This document shows positions 59,801 through 64,000 of a DNA stretch of 64,000 bases, piece by piece (within the stretch, counting starts at the first letter, position 1; every line of letters begins with the position of its first letter). The stretch is from Heterotrichella gracilis (taxonomy: Eukaryota > Sar > Xanthophyceae > Tribonematales > Xanthonemataceae), in the NCBI GenBank assembly GCA_032358255.1, contig JAULBX010016749.1:1-64000 (forward strand), given 5' to 3'. A program made the translations under genes and the position numbers. The notes below the pieces were generated by a model. It searched no databases. It had not been told where the DNA came from and worked only from the letters and a program-made list of their open reading frames with translations.

Positions 59801-62800
59801 TTGGCAAGGGTAATAAGATAATAATAGGAGTATTATCATCTTATTACCCTTGTCATTGGGCTTGCACTTGTGCCTACACCCACACCAGCCCAAACTTCAC
59901 CCCGCCCCTCCAAAAATCTCCCCGTTCGCACCTCCTCCATATGCCTGGCAAACCATGTTGTCGGGGATGCTTTCCCAGTTGTTCAGGTATCCCAGCTTTG
60001 CCTGGCACGATCCCAGGTTGCCTGCCCAGCAGCTGCTGTCGCAGAACTGGCGGTTGGGGTACCTGCTGGTGGCATCCAGCTGGGATTTCTGGAAGCATGC
60101 GCAAGGGGTAGTATTGTTGATGGTGAGGACCAGGTTGTAGGATTCATCTGAGAGGAAGCAGGTGCCGGTAGCTGCACAACAGGGGGAGCGAGGAGCATCA
60201 AGGGAAAGCGGGTGGGGGTGCACATGCGCAGGGGGGGGGATAGAAGTGACTAGGAGAAACAAAGGGTCATGGATTGTCTTCCTCCTGACATGAGAGAGAA
60301 TGAGTGAGTGAAGGGTGGAATTTTCCAGTACAACTCATAACTCAATAATCGCAGCGGGCATGCTCAATGGATCTGGCGTTTAAAATGCACAGGGCAGGAG
60401 CGTAATCATTTGGTACGCATAGCACACAATGCACACAGCTTGCTTGCAGGTTCCTGTCAAGCCAGTCAAGGGTTAGGTTTACAGACCTCTGCCAAGCAAG
60501 GCAAGCACATGGAACGTGTGCAGAGGGTCGTCATCCACATCCATCGCAACCAGATGCAAGGGAGAAACACGTGTGTGCAAGTAAGGGGAGTACACCCACC
60601 ACCGCCTCCTGTGTCGAACCCATCACAGCTGCGCAGTTGGGCAGTGGAGTTGAAGGGGCAGATGGCGCGGTAGCCTGCAGGATGGGGACTGGGCTTGGCA
60701 CAGCGGGGATTGCAAGGAAGACTGAATTTAAAGTATGGCGCCATGCAGAATTACGGGGATGCGTAGTGTGCATTTTTATATAGCACGGGATGATGTGAGT
60801 CACAATAGGGACTTGGGTTTCCAGCTGGGGATTGGATGGTGGGAGTGTGGGCATAATATTGTGAGGGGGAGGTGTGCAGCAACCACCGGCATATTGCCCT
60901 ACAGCCAACGATTACCCATCCTGTGCTGCATGCAGGTGCAGGTGCAGGTGCATTGCATGCATGCCACATGTACATAACCACACCCGCGATGCACACGGGG
61001 GGGTGGTATCACCAGGGGGACTAGAATAGGGTTTTAAGGTTTATGGCACAGGGGATACTGCTTCTTCCATGCCACAAATGACCAGCAGCTTATGGTTTAG
61101 GGTTTAGGCCACCGGTGCAACTGCCCCTCCCTGGGTACAGCTGGTCACTCGTATGTTCAGGGTTTAGGGGTCCAGACCCATTGCTCCTTCCGTGCCACTC
61201 ATGGTCACCAATTTAGGGTTTAGGGTTCAGGGCACCGGTGCTACTGCAGTCCCCGGGGCACTCACGATCAGCAGTTTGGGGTTAGGGTTTAGGGCACCAG
61301 GTGCCATTGCAACCTCCGGGGCACTCGAGATCAAAAGCTTAGGTTTTAGGGTTCAGGGCATCGGTGCAGCAGTTTATGGTTTAGGGCAACATCTGGGGCA
61401 CTCACGATCAGCAGTTGCGCATTTAGAGTTTGAGTTATCTGACACCATGGGCACGTAGGCGCGGCACCCAGCGGCGTTGCCGGACCAGCACGTGTTGTCG
61501 CAGAACTGGCGGTAGTACGCCCCCAAGCTGGCCTGGTTGTTGAAGCATGTGCAGGCACTGACAAAGGTGTAGGTTTTGAATAGTGCAATGGAGAAGTCAT
61601 ACAGGTAGCAGCTGCCTGTAGGAGGGGGGTGGGGAGGGGGGGGGGTCTGATTTAGGATAATTGGGGTGGGGAGGCAAGGGTTGGGGCTATAAGGTGGAGT
61701 GAAGTTCAAGTGAGATGAGGAGTTGAGACAGGGATAATTGTACTGGATTTGCACAGAGAGGAAGGGGTATGCGTCTTCGGCAACACGGCACAGCAGGCAT
61801 GGGGATAAAACATGGGTCTGAAAATTGTTCACATATATGTTAAATATATGCTGCTATGTAGGCTGCTTGCTGTGGTATTTGAAAAGGAAGGTAATCTACA
61901 ACTGGGACGCGTTCTGCATCCCTGGGGATTGTCAGCTCACCTACGGGGTTCTTGTTGGTCGCACATGCTGTACCATCATCTGTGGTGGGGGTACTGCTTA
62001 GTATTCTCACATTTAAAAAAATTTGGAAACAATCAAGGGTCACCTCATCAGCGGCACTGCTTCACATGTGGCCCTCACCAGCAGCAAGGAACAGGGGAAA
62101 GGCAACCTTAACAATGTTGGCATGGACACAGGTATGGTGAACAAGAAATGGGTATTGAGCAGGATTCCTTTCCGAAAGAGATAAAATTTACAGGGAGTTC
62201 ATTTCCCTGCAATGTAATGTTGGCACCCATTTGTATATCCATTTGCGTTTGACCCACCAAGGTAAAATTGGGACCCATGCATACATTTATTTTGTCCCTT
62301 CTGGACACCCCATGCGGATGCTCACCACCAATGCACCCAAGCACGCATATGCATGTGACTGTCAAGCGTACACCACCCATTCACCACAGTGCAGGGTACC
62401 AAATACACCTGACACTCTACCAGCGCCCCAATAGCATCACATCAGCAGCAGCATCCCCTGCGCACCCACCAACCCCCTTTTCAGGGCATTTTTTGCGCCC
62501 CGCACCTGACATACTGGCAAAAGTTTCCTTGCAGTAGGCATATGACCAGGCATCAGAGGTAGCTGCAGTGGCAAGCTGGCGGGTAGTTGACAAGCACGTT
62601 TTGTAGTTGTCGGCCCCATTATAGCACGCGCTGTCGCAGAATTTGAAGTAGGCTGCGGTGGTGGTGCCAAAGCGGCGGGAGGCGCAGTGGCAAGGGGAGA
62701 CGTTGAGTGTGGTGGAGATGTTTTTGTTGCCGGCATCATACAGCACGCATGCCCCTGCAGCCATGAGAGTTGCGGGTGACAAACCATAAACCATACACAA

Positions 62801-63689
62801 GACATCTTTGAACCCTATACTCACATCCCCCTGTAGGCACGGGTTTCTCATATCGGAAACCCTACACCCTACACGCTATGCAGGCATGGGAGTTTCATTC
62901 AAAACCCGACACATGGCATCCTTGACCCTACTACACCACGCAGCCATGGGATTGGCAACCACAACCTGAGAGCACGAGTATGCACGTAAGGAGTGGGTTG
63001 TTCCGTGTGTGGCAGTACATGTACGTATGACAAGAGGAGCAGCCATTAGATGCACAATCTGGTACAATTATTAATGTAGAGCAGCCATTAGATGCACAAT
63101 TCGATATGATTACCTAGAGTGGAGCAGCCAGTAGATACACAATCAGCTGCATAGGCCCAGGAACTGTACCATGGCTGGTAGTCCGCTGCAAAAAACACGA
63201 ACATGTGTCAGAGAACACAGCAAACTACCTTTGCAACACACAAAACTACCAATATTTATGTTTTCAAATTTGATTGGCGCCATTGTGGGGATTGGCTGTC
63301 CCAAGAGTGGATCCCCACAAACCAGCAAACATTAGGAATGCACAAAGATGTAGATGCACCAGAGTGGCCTACTGATTGCCTGTCATTGCACAAAACCCTA
63401 CACAAGGGTGTGCAACGGTCCACCCTGTCACAGCACAAAACCCTACAGTGCCAGTCAGTGCACAAAACCCTACCGCCGCTGCATCCACTGCCCACAACTG
63501 CAGACAGGGGCTGCAAGTACAGCTTTGCCGCACACTCATTCAGCTTTCCCGGGGACCAGCAAGAGGAGTCGCAAAACTGGCGGAAAGCAGCTTTGGGGAT
63601 TGTGGCTTGCAGCTGGTGGCACAGGCAAGGGGAGGAACTGGAATAAGTTGCAATTCGGGTGAACTTGGAATCATAGAGGAGACAGGTGC
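50830..63689 (-). CDS. Secreted Cys-rich modular protein, gene B (5' end outside window)
   Basis: Paralogue of gene A. Exons seen: 63474-63689, 63114-63185, 62506-62754, 61941-61979, 61406-61615, 60600-60674, 59932-60171, 59442-59504, 58840-59049, 58487-58546, 58093-58198, 57374-57549, 56860-57072, 56433-56474, 55698-55916, 55235-55285, 54509-54766, 54053-54085, 53292-53618, 51557-52873, 51226-51255, 50830-50873. They give about 1,415 residues without a break. Ten Cys modules are visible, two more than in A. Typical segments are YRQFCDNTCWSGN, YYYQFCDGSCWPAN and NRQFCDSSCWAGN. Each module exon and linker exon begins and ends in phase 1, except one module split at phase 2. The 439-codon exon is a separate C-terminal domain with three RR-x-LL motifs and a Gly-Thr linker. 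It ends ACKCPAGCDDGSPLGDCSEG. The acceptor at 63689 shows that more exons lie to the right. Confidence 0.82.
51557..52873 (-). other. Conserved C-terminal domain of the Cys-rich family
   Basis: This single exon encodes an N-terminal part rich in Asn/Thr and beta-forming residues (ISINYTFPSAPGYAINTTFN). It continues with LPLFDDDGSYLDYYPRLADV and three dibasic sites (KRRRKLLQ, VRRLLD, HRRRQLLG). A Gly/Thr linker and a helical end follow (AEAIMEWLAGEAANYVGNKI, LYLLDHAIDEASTMCG). Gene A has the same layout at 39938-41157. No known domain is recognised. Confidence 0.7.
51868..51985 (-). repeat. 9-nt repeat encoding Thr-Gly-Gly in gene B
   Basis: About nine Thr-Gly-Gly units plus variants form a flexible linker. 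Gene A has only a short ARGGTGSSGG at the same place (40215-40275), so the array expanded or shrank after duplication. Third positions vary, so it is not a fresh slippage product. Confidence 0.85.
57533..57945 (-). repeat. Tandem copies of an exon acceptor edge in gene B
   Basis: About six units of roughly 60-95 bp share GGGCAGCAACAGGAGAT and CCCTAGT(C/A)AACCCTAC. The first spans the true acceptor of exon 57374-57549 (exon edge plus CTGTGAGAGGGCAGC). The unit at 57628 still carries a mutated copy of the exon edge. Later units keep only the intron part. Confidence 0.85.
59805..59852. repeat. 22-bp inverted repeat with 4-base loop
   Basis: Arms 59805-59826 and 59831-59852 (CAAGGGTAATAAGAT...) pair with one mismatch around the loop GGAG. 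It lies in an intron of gene B, about 80 bp from the donor-side end of the exon at 59932. Confidence 0.9.
61020..61400 (-). repeat. Tandem copies of a donor edge mixed with TTTAGGG heptamers
   Basis: Roughly 60-bp units carry variants of GGCACTCACGATCAGCAGTT, which is the end and donor of the exon at 61406-61615, followed by AGGGTTTAGGG. Copies lie near 61140, 61195, 61257 and 61320 with increasing damage away from the exon. Confidence 0.8.
63030..63120 (-). repeat. Tandem copies of the exon 63114 donor edge
   Basis: GAGCAGCCATTAGATGCACAAT occurs twice (about 63037 and 63080) downstream of the related sequence inside the exon (GAGCAGCCAGTAGATACACAAT, 63122 on). Spacing is about 42 bp. Confidence 0.8.
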
Positions 63690-64000
63690 CTGCAGGGTGG
63701 AATGTGTGTATGTGAGAAAGGAAATTACAGGCGTGATGGCAGGCGTGTAGTCAACGCATGCCGATGTGGTATGCATGTAGCCAATGCCTTTGCATGATAC
63801 ACAACAAAGCGCATGATACACAATAAAGCGCATGCAATTGCCAAAGCATGCACGCAGCTATCCCCGCATTCAGAACAACGGGCTCCACAATGTGACAAGA
63901 CCTTGCACTGCTCTGCACACCCATGAGGTCAACCTCTAGGACCAGCATGTCAGGAAGTTCCTCCAAAGGTATGAGTTCAACACGCTCGTATGTGTTGTGC

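Noticed and set aside
1-64000. CRISPR arrays, rRNA or tRNA genes, bacterial operons
   Set aside because: None seen. The direct repeats found are minisatellites or exon-edge copies without unique spacers, and the genes are intron-bearing nuclear genes.

Overview
The window is nuclear DNA of a eukaryote, most likely a chlorophyte green alga. The evidence is the intron-rich, GC-rich genes with GT-AG introns (donors gtgggt/gtgagt, acceptors ctgcag), the many scattered plant-type telomere heptamers (TTTAGGG/CCCTAAA), and a plastid ECF-transporter subunit of the ABCI12 type. A chlamydomonadalean such as Haematococcus would fit, but that is a guess. One 100-N assembly gap lies at 31486-31585.

Layout: a LINE-like reverse transcriptase fragment (1-198, minus) lies beside the 5' part of a HIRAN-like gene (265-853, minus). 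That gene is head-to-head with a complete 12-exon mitochondrial elongation factor G1 gene (1623-7493, plus). A long coiled-coil gene follows (9016-14627, minus), with a possible 5' part or small separate gene at 16608-17406. Next come a complete 7-exon PP2A B56 regulatory subunit (19724-22812, minus) and a 6-exon ABCI12-like ECF T-component (23977-26591, minus). A divergent Bud22/SRFBP1-like nucleolar protein (about 28014-31973, plus) is followed by a membrane-anchored cupin/JmjC-like protein (33670-35882, plus).

The last 25 kb (39235-63966, minus) holds two head-to-tail paralogous genes for large secreted cysteine-rich modular proteins. I do not recognise the family. Gene A (39235-50332) looks complete but has a one-base frameshift in its largest exon. 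Gene B (50830 to beyond the window end) is open at its 5' end. Nearly all introns in both genes are phase 1: long exons of 70-115 codons each carry one Cys module and alternate with short linker exons. A decayed copy of the gene 5' end near 38.9-39.1 kb suggests the array was once longer.

Two themes cross the window. First, in most genes the introns contain decaying tandem copies of the neighbouring exon edge, splice site included (EF-G introns 2, 5, 6 and 7; ABCI12; Bud22-like; cupin; Cys-rich gene B). Second, telomere-like heptamers sit near both ends of many introns in complementary orientations. Mobile DNA includes a solo LTR with a 5-bp target duplication inside an intron of gene A, and there is a near-perfect 97-nt hairpin at 15.5 kb.
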